Assembly (NCBI RefSeq): GCF_030124325.1
Contig: NZ_JASKLR010000011.1
Coordinates: 165,212 to 211,342, forward strand
Reading direction: 5' to 3'
Source: Sinorhizobium sp. 8-89
GTDB lineage: Bacteria; Pseudomonadota; Alphaproteobacteria; Rhizobiales; Rhizobiaceae
DNA: 46,131 nucleotides
Translations under genes and position numbers: made by a program
Notes under the pieces: model-generated
Database searches by the model: none
The model's input: only the letters and a program-made list of their open reading frames with translations
What the model was told of the DNA's origin: nothing
Shown here: positions 33,657-41,326 of the stretch, piece by piece
Position numbering within the stretch: the stretch's first letter is position 1
How the letters are laid out: each line of letters opens with the position of its first letter

Positions 33657-35012
33657 ATGATTAGCGAGAATTTTTTCGATGTAACGAAGTATCCTGATGG
33701 GAATCCTTATGAGGATATTGGGGAAGTCATCAATAGCATCATTGCAGATATTAAAAGCAGGCAATCAGTTTCCGACCTAAACAATGGCGGAAAACCTGGA
33801 GCAGTGATCTATATACCGCCAGGTGATTATCGTCTTGTCACTCAAGTCGTCATAGACGTGAGCTATCTAAAGATCATGGGCTCTGGACATGGCTTCACGT
33901 CTTCGAGCATCCGTTTCAACACACCTGCAAGCGAGCTGACACACTGGCACGAAATATGGCCGGGAGGAAGTCGCATAGGTGTGGACATTTCTCCAGAGGC
34001 TGCCGACGGTGAGGCTGCCGGAGCCGCGTTTTATGTTAAGCGCGCCGGAAACCCCCGCGTAAGCTCTGTGGAGTTTGCAGACTTTTGCATCGATGGCCTG
34101 CACTTCCTTGACGATGGTTCGGGTCAAGATGATGCGGAAAATACATACAAGAATGGCAAAACGGGAATCTATGTAGGCGGCGCCAATGACTCATTCCGTA
34201 TAACGGGGATGGGTCTTATCTATCTGGAACATGGAATTACTGTTCATGATGCAGATGCGCTCGCGATAGATAACAATTTTATCGCAGAGTGCGGCAACTG
34301 TATCGAATTGAAAGGAATGGGCCAAGCCTCGAGAATAGCAAACAATTTTGTAGGCGCGGGATATAGAGGACATTCTATTTACGCGGAAAATTATGGAGGC
34401 ATTCTAGTATCTTCAAACAACGTATTTCCTCGAGGAGCTAGCAGCCTCTGTTTTTCGGGCGTCGTCCGTTCCTCAGTCACAGGAAATAGATTTCATTCCT
34501 TTTATCCCGGAATGTTGATTCTCGCTGATAACTGCTGCGAGAATTTGGTCTCCTCAAATCATTTTTTGCGAGATCGTGAGCCATGGGCGCCCATGCAGAA
34601 GTACGATAACGGCTTGGATGATCTGTTCGGACTTTTGCAAATTGACGGCAGCAACAATTCGGTAATCGCGAACCACATCTCGGAAACAATAGATACTCAA
34701 TATATCAAGCCTCTCGGCGCAAAGCCCGTGATAATTAATGTGGTTTCCGGTAGCGGCAATTACATAGCCAATAACCACATTGTGGCCACAACCGAAATAT
34801 CGCAAATCAATGACGCACCAAACAGTGCCTGTTTTTCAACGCAAGTCGGCGCATTGCTTTCAATTAACAATTTGAAGGCGCTCGAAGTAACCGCGGTACT
34901 GGTGCAAAAACGGTCGGTGCGTAATACAGTCCTTGATTCAGGCAGTGACGAACAGATTGATATAGACAGAACGATAAATGCATTTAGGGCCACTCCAGTT
35001 CCTGGACAATAG
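33657..35012 (+). CDS. GH91 protein: DFA-III hydrolase or inulin fructotransferase
   Basis: 451 residues, right-handed parallel beta-helix, matching glycoside hydrolase family 91 by eye: IGEVINSIIADIK, PGAVIYIPPGDYRL, VVIDVSYLKIMGSGHGF, MGLIYLEHGITVHDADA, NNFIAECGNCIELKG and DDLFGLLQIDGSNN. GH91 holds inulin fructotransferases (which release DFA-I or DFA-III) and the intracellular DFA-III hydrolase. D200 and E211 keep the 11-residue spacing of the catalytic Asp/Glu reported for Bacillus inulin fructotransferase. ATG 33657 was chosen (GAGGAGA 10-16 bp before). There is no signal peptide, unlike secreted inulin fructotransferases, so cytoplasmic cleavage of imported DFA-III to inulobiose is favoured. 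Codon use is markedly more A+T-rich than in the neighbours, pointing to later acquisition. It is 109 bp after the ATPase. Confidence 0.82.
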   Translation: MISENFFDVTKYPDGNPYEDIGEVINSIIADIKSRQSVSDLNNGGKPGAVIYIPPGDYRLVTQVVIDVSYLKIMGSGHGFTSSSIRFNTPASELTHWHEIWPGGSRIGVDISPEAADGEAAGAAFYVKRAGNPRVSSVEFADFCIDGLHFLDDGSGQDDAENTYKNGKTGIYVGGANDSFRITGMGLIYLEHGITVHDADALAIDNNFIAECGNCIELKGMGQASRIANNFVGAGYRGHSIYAENYGGILVSSNNVFPRGASSLCFSGVVRSSVTGNRFHSFYPGMLILADNCCENLVSSNHFLRDREPWAPMQKYDNGLDDLFGLLQIDGSNNSVIANHISETIDTQYIKPLGAKPVIINVVSGSGNYIANNHIVATTEISQINDAPNSACFSTQVGALLSINNLKALEVTAVLVQKRSVRNTVLDSGSDEQIDIDRTINAFRATPVPGQ

Positions 35013-35156
35013 TGAGAATTTTCAATATAGACCGATTGTAGCAGACCGTCTGTCGACAATTCAGTGATGGAGTTTTGTTCATGGCGAACGAAATAGAACG
35101 GGAAGATGGTCCACTGATGAAGCAAAGCTATTCCTACCTGGGTACTGCTTGGTTGA

Positions 35157-35345
35157 GCCTCGGGCGGCGACTTTCTTCGTATCGACGCAGGCGTCGATCC
35201 CAAATCCGCCGACATCACAGCGCCGGTCAGTTGCGTGGACCCCGTCGATTCGGAGTCCATGGTGCATCTGTTAATCGATGCGCCATCGATGGACGCCGGT
35301 GATCCAAAGCCAGGCAAGCCCGATATCGGGGAAGCGACGATCTAG
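35157..35345 (+). pseudogene. Sugar ABC ATPase remnant (C-terminal TOBE part)
   Basis: The frame reads ASGGDFLRIDAGVDPKSADI, TAPVSCVDPVDSESMVHLLI, then DAPSMDAGDPKPGKPDIGEA and a stop at 35343. It parallels residues ~300-340 of the ATPase at 32405 (SSAEISAPVTLVEALGSESM, VHLNIDAPWVDAGDPDAAAD). No nucleotide-binding domain precedes it. Just past the stop, degenerate sequence (ERLLA-R) still resembles the next part of the ATPase. The ~145 bp between the GH91 stop and this fragment holds nothing recognisable. Confidence 0.7.
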
Positions 35346-35412
35346 AACAGCGAAAGGCTGCTCGCGTTTCGCTGCCATTCAATAATCACGTTGGGAATAG
35401 CGTCCACACGTC

Positions 35413-35934
35413 CTACAGGGGCGCGCGTTCAATGAATCTGCCCTTGAGCCTCAGGACCTGCGCACCTTGTGCGCCATCGATGGCAAGGTTCATCGCCGCC
35501 CGGCCCATCTCGTAGTAAGGCAGTTCCATAGTGCAAAGACCGGGTTGCAGATGGCTTGCGATGGAGTGGAGCTTGTCGAAGCTGGCCACCGCGACGTCTT
35601 TCCCCACCTTCAGCCCCAGTTGGGCAAGGAGGAAATAAACATTCATGGCCATGAGGTCCTTGCCGCACAGGATCAGGTCGGGTGCCGGCTGCTCGGCCAT
35701 TAGCCGCGGCAGGATCTGATCGGCGACGTAGACGGGCGGTTTTCCGGCCTCCAGAACCTCCGCCGTGTGCACCGCGTTCGACAGGTCGCGCCCGTGAGCC
35801 GCTACCGCATCGACAAAGCCCCGGGCACGCAGTTGGCTGGCAACGATCGCGGTGGAAAGATTCAGGAAAACGGGGCGCTGATAACCACGCTCGAAGATGA
35901 TCCGGGTCAGGTCATAGGCCAGTTGATAATCGCC
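35413..35934 (-). pseudogene. LacI-family regulator, 5'-truncated (C-terminal half only)
   Basis: The minus strand encodes GDYQLAYDLTRIIFERGYQR, PVFLNLSTAIVASQLRARGF, LILCGKDLMAMNVYFLLAQL, a VASFDKLHSIASHLQPGLCT block and the end MNLAIDGAQGAQVLRLKGRF, ERAPL. This is the second half of a LacI sugar-binding domain, starting at the point equivalent to DDYQGG in intact LacIs. There is no HTH; upstream of 35934 the DNA is the antisense of a fructosidase fragment. An antisense open frame continues to 36681, so a chimeric protein is conceivable, but it would lack DNA binding. Confidence 0.8.
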
Positions 35935-36780
35935 GCTGAGGCGGAGGCGTCGCGGTTCGGCGTCAAGGTACGGGTCGGTGACGCCGAGGAGACGCTCGTC
36001 GGCTACGACGCGACGACCGGCGAGGTCTTCATCGACCGCACCGAATCCGGCATTATTCCCGCCAAGAGCTTTGCAGCCGTCCATACGGCGCCGCTCGAGG
36101 TCACGCCGGAGGGCGACATCAAGCTCCATATCTTCGTCGATGCGGCCTCGGTCGAGCTCTTCGCCAATGACGGCCTGCGCACGATCACCGACCAGATCTT
36201 CCCCGATCCGGAGAGCCTCGGCGTCGAACTCTTCGCCGAGGGCGGCAATGCGGCGGTCGATCTCGACATCTGGAAGCTCTCGACCGAGGACGGCATAGCG
36301 AAGGCGCCGCGCAACTATATTGGTTCCGACGGCAACGATCTGCTGAGGGCATGGGAGGGAGCAAAGGGTGCACTTCGCTTCGACGGCCTTGGCGGCAACG
36401 ACGTGATCGTCGGAAGCGCCGGGCTCGACCGGATCGAAGGCGGGGCCGGCGCCGACGTATTGCGTGCCGGCCGCGGCAGCGATTGGGTCAACGGCGGAAG
36501 CGGCAATGACATCGTCGCGGCCGGCGGGGTCGCGCTCGATAACCTGCTGGGCGGAGCCGGCGCCGACGTCTTCCTCCTCGCCACGGAGACAAATGATGGT
36601 CATCGCGACCGCACAGTGGTCGGCGACTTCAAGGTCGGCATCGACGCAATCGACCTTGGCGACGCCGAGGTCGTGCACCACAAGAGCCTGTTCGGTTCGC
36701 TGGTGCTCACCCTCGACGGGGACGCCGACCAGATCGTCTTGACAGGTGTCACGCGATACGACGACTCGCTCTTCCTCTGA
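35935..36780 (+). pseudogene. GH32-RTX secreted fructosidase, 5'-truncated (C-terminal part only)
   Basis: From the junction the frame reads EAEASRFGVKVRVGDAEETL, then VGYDATTGEVFIDRTESG, HIFVDAASVELFANDGLRTI and FPDPESLGVELFAEGG: the C-terminal beta-sandwich of a GH32 fructosidase (levanase/inulinase type). It continues into RTX-like calcium-binding repeats (GGNDVIVGSAGLDRIEGGAG, GGSGNDIVAAGG, LLGGAGADVF), usual for type I secreted enzymes. The five-bladed catalytic domain is absent. The intact ancestor was probably a secreted fructan hydrolase. No start codon is associated with the fragment. Confidence 0.8.
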
Positions 36781-36942
36781 GCGCGGAGGCGCGGCCGACT
36801 TTGCTCGGCCGCGCGCTCGAACTAGCCATGCGCGACGGAACTTTCCACAGCAATACCCAACAGCCGGACCTTGCCACGTCGTTGCGAAAGGCTGCGCCTA
36901 CGCGGTTAGCGCTGCGAGAACGAAATACAGAGAATCAAGCGA

Positions 36943-37962
36943 CTATTTCAGTGGCGCAACCGAGCCGCGACGGATGAGCTCGCAGCGATACTTGAAATGG
37001 CTTTCGGCAGGCGGGCGACCGGCAATCATGTCGACAAGCATGCGCACGGCCAAAGCGCCCATCTCACGATAGGGTAATGCCATCGTCGTCAGAGGCGGCT
37101 GAATACCGGTGGAGACGACCTGGAAATCATCGAAACCAACGACTGAAACGTCCTCCGGCACTCTGAGCCCGAGATCCGCGGCCGCACAGTAGACCTGCAG
37201 GGCGGTCTCGTCATTTCCGCAGACGATCGCCGTCGGTCGATCAGGGCTGCTTAAAAGACGTCGAGCATTCTCAAAGGCGACGAACCGATCGGCAAAAATT
37301 GCACCCACACGACCTGGCACCACCCAATCCTTCCGTACTTTGATGCCGGCTGCAGCCAATCCGTCGAAGAAAGCCCGGCCGCGAAGGTCCGCGGCCAGGA
37401 GCAACTCGTTCAGCATGACATATGCGATTTTTCGGTGTCCCTGCTCGACAAGATAGCGGACAACGTCCAGTCCGCCTTGATAGTCGTCCGGGACGACGGA
37501 AGGTAGAGCGCGTTCGGGAGCACTGCAGTTTACCAGCACCGTAGGTGTGTTGGGGAACTCCGTCTCGGGCGGAACGTGGCGGTGAAACATCGTCACGTAG
37601 AATACCCCGCCGATGCCATGCTCGCGGAAGATCTGCCAGGCGCGCAGCTCTTTCGCCGGATCGGCGGAGGTGTTTACCGTCAGAAGCGTGTAGGGCGTGC
37701 CATCAAGGGCATCCTGAATACCGCGCACGATGTCGGTCGAAAACGGCGTCGTCGATACGACGTCGGTGATCAGTCCGAGCACGCTGGAACGGCTGGTGCG
37801 CATCAATCGGGCCGCCTGGTTCGGAACGTAGCCTAGCGTCTCGATCGCCTTCTGAACCTTTTTCTTGGTCTTCGGACGGATCAGACCCTCGCCGTTGACG
37901 ACGCGTGATACGGTTCGATCCGACACGCCGGCAAGTGCTGCAACGTCCTTAATGCTGACCAT
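36943..37962 (-). CDS. LacI-family repressor of cluster B (last gene of its operon)
   Basis: 339 residues from MVSIKDVAALAGVSDRTVSR. HTH at ~4-25, hinge YVPNQAARLMRTSRSSVLGL, ligand domain with VVPDDYQGGLDVVRYLVEQG, VCGNDETALQVYCAAADLGL and VGFDDFQVVSTGIQPPLTTM. The GTG 36 bases upstream is a possible alternative start, but the HTH begins at this ATG. It follows the permease gene by 101 bp on the same strand, so it is probably autoregulated with the operon. Its likely operator is the large palindrome at 43771-43823. Confidence 0.92.
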   Translation of the reverse strand: MVSIKDVAALAGVSDRTVSRVVNGEGLIRPKTKKKVQKAIETLGYVPNQAARLMRTSRSSVLGLITDVVSTTPFSTDIVRGIQDALDGTPYTLLTVNTSADPAKELRAWQIFREHGIGGVFYVTMFHRHVPPETEFPNTPTVLVNCSAPERALPSVVPDDYQGGLDVVRYLVEQGHRKIAYVMLNELLLAADLRGRAFFDGLAAAGIKVRKDWVVPGRVGAIFADRFVAFENARRLLSSPDRPTAIVCGNDETALQVYCAAADLGLRVPEDVSVVGFDDFQVVSTGIQPPLTTMALPYREMGALAVRMLVDMIAGRPPAESHFKYRCELIRRGSVAPLK

Positions 37963-38063
37963 TGTCTTCCCCAAACCTGAGCGCACAAACCGCGACACGG
38001 GCGTCTCGATAACATTACAATCACGTGCATGGCCACCGGCTCACCTGATCAACCACAAACCCG

Positions 38064-39002
38064 TCAGCCTTTCACGCCGGCCCGCACAAAGGAGTCGATG
38101 ATCCAACGCTGCGCCACCAGGAAGATCAGCAGAACCGGCAGAATCGACAGCGATACCGCCGCGATGACCTCCGAGGTTGCAGACGAGTTCCCGACCGGGT
38201 CACGGATCGACATGATCCCAACCGGCAGCACCATCTGGTCCACCGAATTCAGGAAGATCAACGGCATAAAATAGTCGTTCCAGGTCATCGTGAAGATGAT
38301 GACGGAGAGCGCCGCGATCTGCGGGCCTGCTAGTGGCACGGCAATCGACCAGAACGTACGGAAATGTCCGGCGTTGTCGACACGCGCCGCCTCGAACAGC
38401 TCTTTGGGAAGCGTCAGGAAGAACTGCCGCATCAGGAAAATGCCAAACACGCCCGACATGCCAGGCGCGAAGGCGCCGGTGAGGCCCGGAACGATAATCG
38501 ACCATTGGCTGTCGACCAGGCCGAGCCAGCGCATCAGCAGGAACAGCGGCACCAGCGTCGTCTGTATCGGCACCATGAGGGAGACTAGTAGCAGGGCGAA
38601 TAGCGCGTTCTTGAACGGAAAACGAAGCCGCGCGAAGGCGTACCCGGCAATGGTGGTGGTTGCGACGTAACCGAGCGTGACCGAGGTCGCAAGCACCGTC
38701 GAGTTCCAGAAGAAGCGGCCGATCGGGACATCCGACGAAAGCAGCCGGCGGTAGCTTTCCAGACTGGAATCAAGACCGGGCAGCCAGCGTGGCGGAAGCG
38801 TGAAAGCCTCCGACACTGGCCGGAAGCTGGTGGTGAACATCCATAGGAACGGCGCCACCATCACCAGCGCGCCGAGCCCGAGCACCACATAGATCACGGC
38901 GGTGCGTAGACGCGAGAGCATTGCCCGTGTTTCGGGCGAGAGACGACGGTCCGACAAGCCGGCCGGCGCCAAGTCCCACGAGATGTGCATCGGCTTATTC
39001 AT
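38064..39002 (-). CDS. ABC sugar permease, MalG type (cluster B)
   Basis: 312 residues with six membrane segments: VIYVVLGLGALVMVAPFLWM, EAFTLPPRWLPG loop, and the EAA loop FEAARVDNAGHFRTFWSIAV, ending IIDSFVRAGVKG as usual for CUT1 MalG partners. The ~35-residue N-terminal tail (HISWDLAPAGLSDRRLSPET) is longer than average. It overlaps the upstream permease gene by 8 bp. Confidence 0.9.
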   Translation of the reverse strand: MNKPMHISWDLAPAGLSDRRLSPETRAMLSRLRTAVIYVVLGLGALVMVAPFLWMFTTSFRPVSEAFTLPPRWLPGLDSSLESYRRLLSSDVPIGRFFWNSTVLATSVTLGYVATTTIAGYAFARLRFPFKNALFALLLVSLMVPIQTTLVPLFLLMRWLGLVDSQWSIIVPGLTGAFAPGMSGVFGIFLMRQFFLTLPKELFEAARVDNAGHFRTFWSIAVPLAGPQIAALSVIIFTMTWNDYFMPLIFLNSVDQMVLPVGIMSIRDPVGNSSATSEVIAAVSLSILPVLLIFLVAQRWIIDSFVRAGVKG

Positions 39003-39915
39003 AGAAGGCCCACCGCTTGGAAAGTGCGAACTGGATCGCCGTTATGATGACCGTAACCGTGAGCAGCAGCAGCGAGATCGCTGAGGCATAGCCCATGTTG
39101 AACGACTTGAACCCCTGCTCATAGATGTACATGACCAGGCTTCGCGAGGCATCGCCGGGCCCGCCATTGGTCAGGACGACAATCGACTCGAACACTTTAA
39201 AGGCGCCGATCGTGTTCATGGTGAGCAGGAAAAGGATCGTCGGCGACAGCAACGGCACGGTGATCTGCCAGAAGGTCCGCAGACTACTCGATCCATCGAC
39301 GCGCGCGGCGTCGTAGTAGTCCTTGGAGATGCTCTGAAGTCCTGCCGTCGCGATCAGCATGGCGAAGCCGACATTCTTCCAGATGTCGAGGATGATGACG
39401 GACCAGAGCGCCTTGCGCGCGCTGGAAAGCCAGCGGACGGGCTCAATGCCCACGAGGCCGAGGTAGTAATTGATCACGCCGATGTCGCGCTGGAACAGGA
39501 ATTGCCAGATCACCGCAACGAAAATCAGGCCAACTAGAGACGGGAAGAAAAAGGCGGCCCGATAGGCATATTGCACGGTCTTCGACATGTTCCGGTTGAG
39601 CAAGACCGCGAGAACGACGCCGAGGCCGACATTGCCGGCCACAGCAAAGACCGCGAAGAATGCAGTGTTGCTGAAAACCTTCCAGAGTCGCCGGTCGTTC
39701 AGCATCGCCTCGAAATTGGCGAGGCCAACGAAGCTCGGCCGGCTGAACAGATCATACTTCATTAGGCTGAGGACCACCGTGGCGACCATCGGCCCTGCGA
39801 CGAAGACCGCAAAGCCGATCAAGGCCGGCGCGATGAAGAGAAGACCGGCCGTGGTCTCCCTACGGTTTTGCGGCGAGAACCAACCCGCCGCGGTGTCGTT
39901 GGCGATCTTGGTCAT
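38995..39915 (-). CDS. ABC sugar permease, MalF type (cluster B)
   Basis: 306 residues: ETTAGLLFIAPALIGFAVFV first segment, LVGLANFEAMLNDRRLW periplasmic loop, and the EAA loop YDAARVDGSSSLRTFWQITV. Pairs with the permease at 38064. It begins 3 bp after the stop of the substrate-binding protein gene, so the genes are tightly coupled. Confidence 0.9.
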   Translation of the reverse strand: MTKIANDTAAGWFSPQNRRETTAGLLFIAPALIGFAVFVAGPMVATVVLSLMKYDLFSRPSFVGLANFEAMLNDRRLWKVFSNTAFFAVFAVAGNVGLGVVLAVLLNRNMSKTVQYAYRAAFFFPSLVGLIFVAVIWQFLFQRDIGVINYYLGLVGIEPVRWLSSARKALWSVIILDIWKNVGFAMLIATAGLQSISKDYYDAARVDGSSSLRTFWQITVPLLSPTILFLLTMNTIGAFKVFESIVVLTNGGPGDASRSLVMYIYEQGFKSFNMGYASAISLLLLTVTVIITAIQFALSKRWAFYE

Positions 39916-39918
39916 GAG

Positions 39919-41211
39919 TCACCCCCGCTGGATCTCGGCTTCGAGTTCTTCATGAGCTGCGGCAAGCGCTTCCTCCGCCGTCAACTCCTCGGTGATGATC
40001 TGATCGAAGGTGCGCCCGAGGATCCGGTCAAGCGCGTTGAAGAAGGCCGGCGCCGCGACGGGCTTCGCCGTCTTCAGCGCATCGAAGAAGACCGGTGCGC
40101 TCTTCGGTGCAGAAAGGAAGCTCTCCTGCTTAGCGGCTTCCTCGTAGATTGGGATTTGTTGTCCAATCTCCATCAGCGCCGTCACCGTATCGAGCGAGAT
40201 CAATTGTTTGATAGCCTGGAAGGCGAGCTCGGGATGCTTCGATTGCGGGCTGATGCCCCAGCCGCCGCAGCCGAAGACGGTTTCGGCGCTTTCCTTGCGC
40301 GGCCAGGGCACGATGTCGAAATCGGTGAAGCCGTTTTGGACCCAGCCGGTCACCGGCCAGCGGCCGGCGCCAACCATGGCGAAACGCCCGGCAGCAAACT
40401 GGTCATAGACATTGAGCCCGATCGGGTCGGGCGAGACGCCGTGCTCGTAAACGAGCGCGTGGATGAACTCGGCAACCTCTCGGATCTTCGGATCATGGAG
40501 GTTCGAACGCTTGAAATCCGCGGTTACCGGATATGTGCCATTGGTCAGGTACCAGGGATGAATGGCGAAATTGAACCAGGGCAAGCCATAGCCGTAGATC
40601 TTCTTGTCGCCTTCGCCGGTCGTCAGTTTCTTGGCAATCGAGACGAAATCGTCCCAGGTCCAGTCCGGCTTCGGCGGCTCGACGCCCGCTTCCCTGAAGA
40701 TGCGGGTGTTATAGTGGATGACCATCGTCTGACCGCCGTTCGGAATCTCATAGAGCTTGCCGTCGACGGTAAGGGCGTCCTTCAGCTTGGCGGGTATCTT
40801 GTCGACCAGGGCCTTGGCTTCCGGGTCGGCGGCAATCAACTCGTCGAGCGGCATCAGCAATTGCTTGTCGACGGCCAGCCGCACCCCCTCGACCGCGATA
40901 TTGATGATGTCGGGAGGATTCCCGCCGGCGATCTGAGTCACCAGCTTGTCAGCATAGTCCGACCACGAGGAGATCGGCGCGATGTTGTCCTGCACCGTGA
41001 CGTTCGGATAGATCTTTCGAAATCGTTCGAACGCCTCGCCATAGGCCTTCGCCTCCGAGGGGTTGCCCCAATTGTAGGTGGTGAGCTTGGCGGCGGTGTC
41101 TTTTGCCGGAGCGCCTGCCCGCGCCCTTACGGGGAACATGGCTGGTGTCAGGACACCGGCTGCTGCCAACGCCGTCGCCTTGGTCAGAAAGTCTCGTCTG
41201 TTCATGCTCAT
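39919..41211 (-). CDS. ABC sugar-binding protein with Tat signal (cluster B)
   Basis: 430 residues. The N-terminus MSMNRRDFLTKATALAAAGV is a twin-arginine signal (N-R-R-D-F-L) with cleavage near ARAGA, so this receptor may be exported folded, in contrast to the Sec-type receptor of cluster A. Family-1 solute-binding features: ERFRKIYPNVTVQDNIAPIS, GNPPDIINIAVEGVRLAVDK, YNTRIFREAGVEPPKPDWTW and PELAFQAIKQLISLD. GGAGAAGG precedes the start. Ligand inferred to be a fructose dianhydride or related oligosaccharide because the gene directly follows the GH172 gene. Confidence 0.9.
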   Translation of the reverse strand: MSMNRRDFLTKATALAAAGVLTPAMFPVRARAGAPAKDTAAKLTTYNWGNPSEAKAYGEAFERFRKIYPNVTVQDNIAPISSWSDYADKLVTQIAGGNPPDIINIAVEGVRLAVDKQLLMPLDELIAADPEAKALVDKIPAKLKDALTVDGKLYEIPNGGQTMVIHYNTRIFREAGVEPPKPDWTWDDFVSIAKKLTTGEGDKKIYGYGLPWFNFAIHPWYLTNGTYPVTADFKRSNLHDPKIREVAEFIHALVYEHGVSPDPIGLNVYDQFAAGRFAMVGAGRWPVTGWVQNGFTDFDIVPWPRKESAETVFGCGGWGISPQSKHPELAFQAIKQLISLDTVTALMEIGQQIPIYEEAAKQESFLSAPKSAPVFFDALKTAKPVAAPAFFNALDRILGRTFDQIITEELTAEEALAAAHEELEAEIQRG

Positions 41212-41286
41212 TTCCTTCTCCTCCTCAGGATGAGCGCCGAGTGCATGTCAGCGGTTTTCGTGGCGGCAGTCACAAGAACAAAGACC

Positions 41287-41321
41287 TGAAGCGCGTCGCA
41301 TGACGAATGCGACGCGCTTCA
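41287..41321 (-). repeat. 15-bp stem-loop between GH172 and SBP genes
   Basis: TGAAGCGCGTCGCAT (41287-41301), a 5-nt loop, and its perfect complement (41307-41321), in the 115-bp gap between the GH172 stop and the SBP start. On the minus strand only a mildly U-rich stretch (TCTTTGTTCTT) follows. It could attenuate transcription or, by protecting mRNA ends, set the high receptor-to-enzyme ratio usual for binding proteins. Confidence 0.65.
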
Positions 41322-41326
41322 GCGTT

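Noticed and set aside
35413..36681. A single 422-residue minus-strand protein spanning the LacI half and beyond
   Set aside because: The part from 35935 to 36681 is antisense to a clear GH32-RTX fragment, so the joined frame is a by-product of the deletion and would lack DNA binding.
39868..41289. A 473-residue plus-strand frame opposite the cluster B receptor
   Set aside because: The opposite strand encodes a complete solute-binding protein with signal and family motifs; the plus product is arginine-rich low-information sequence.
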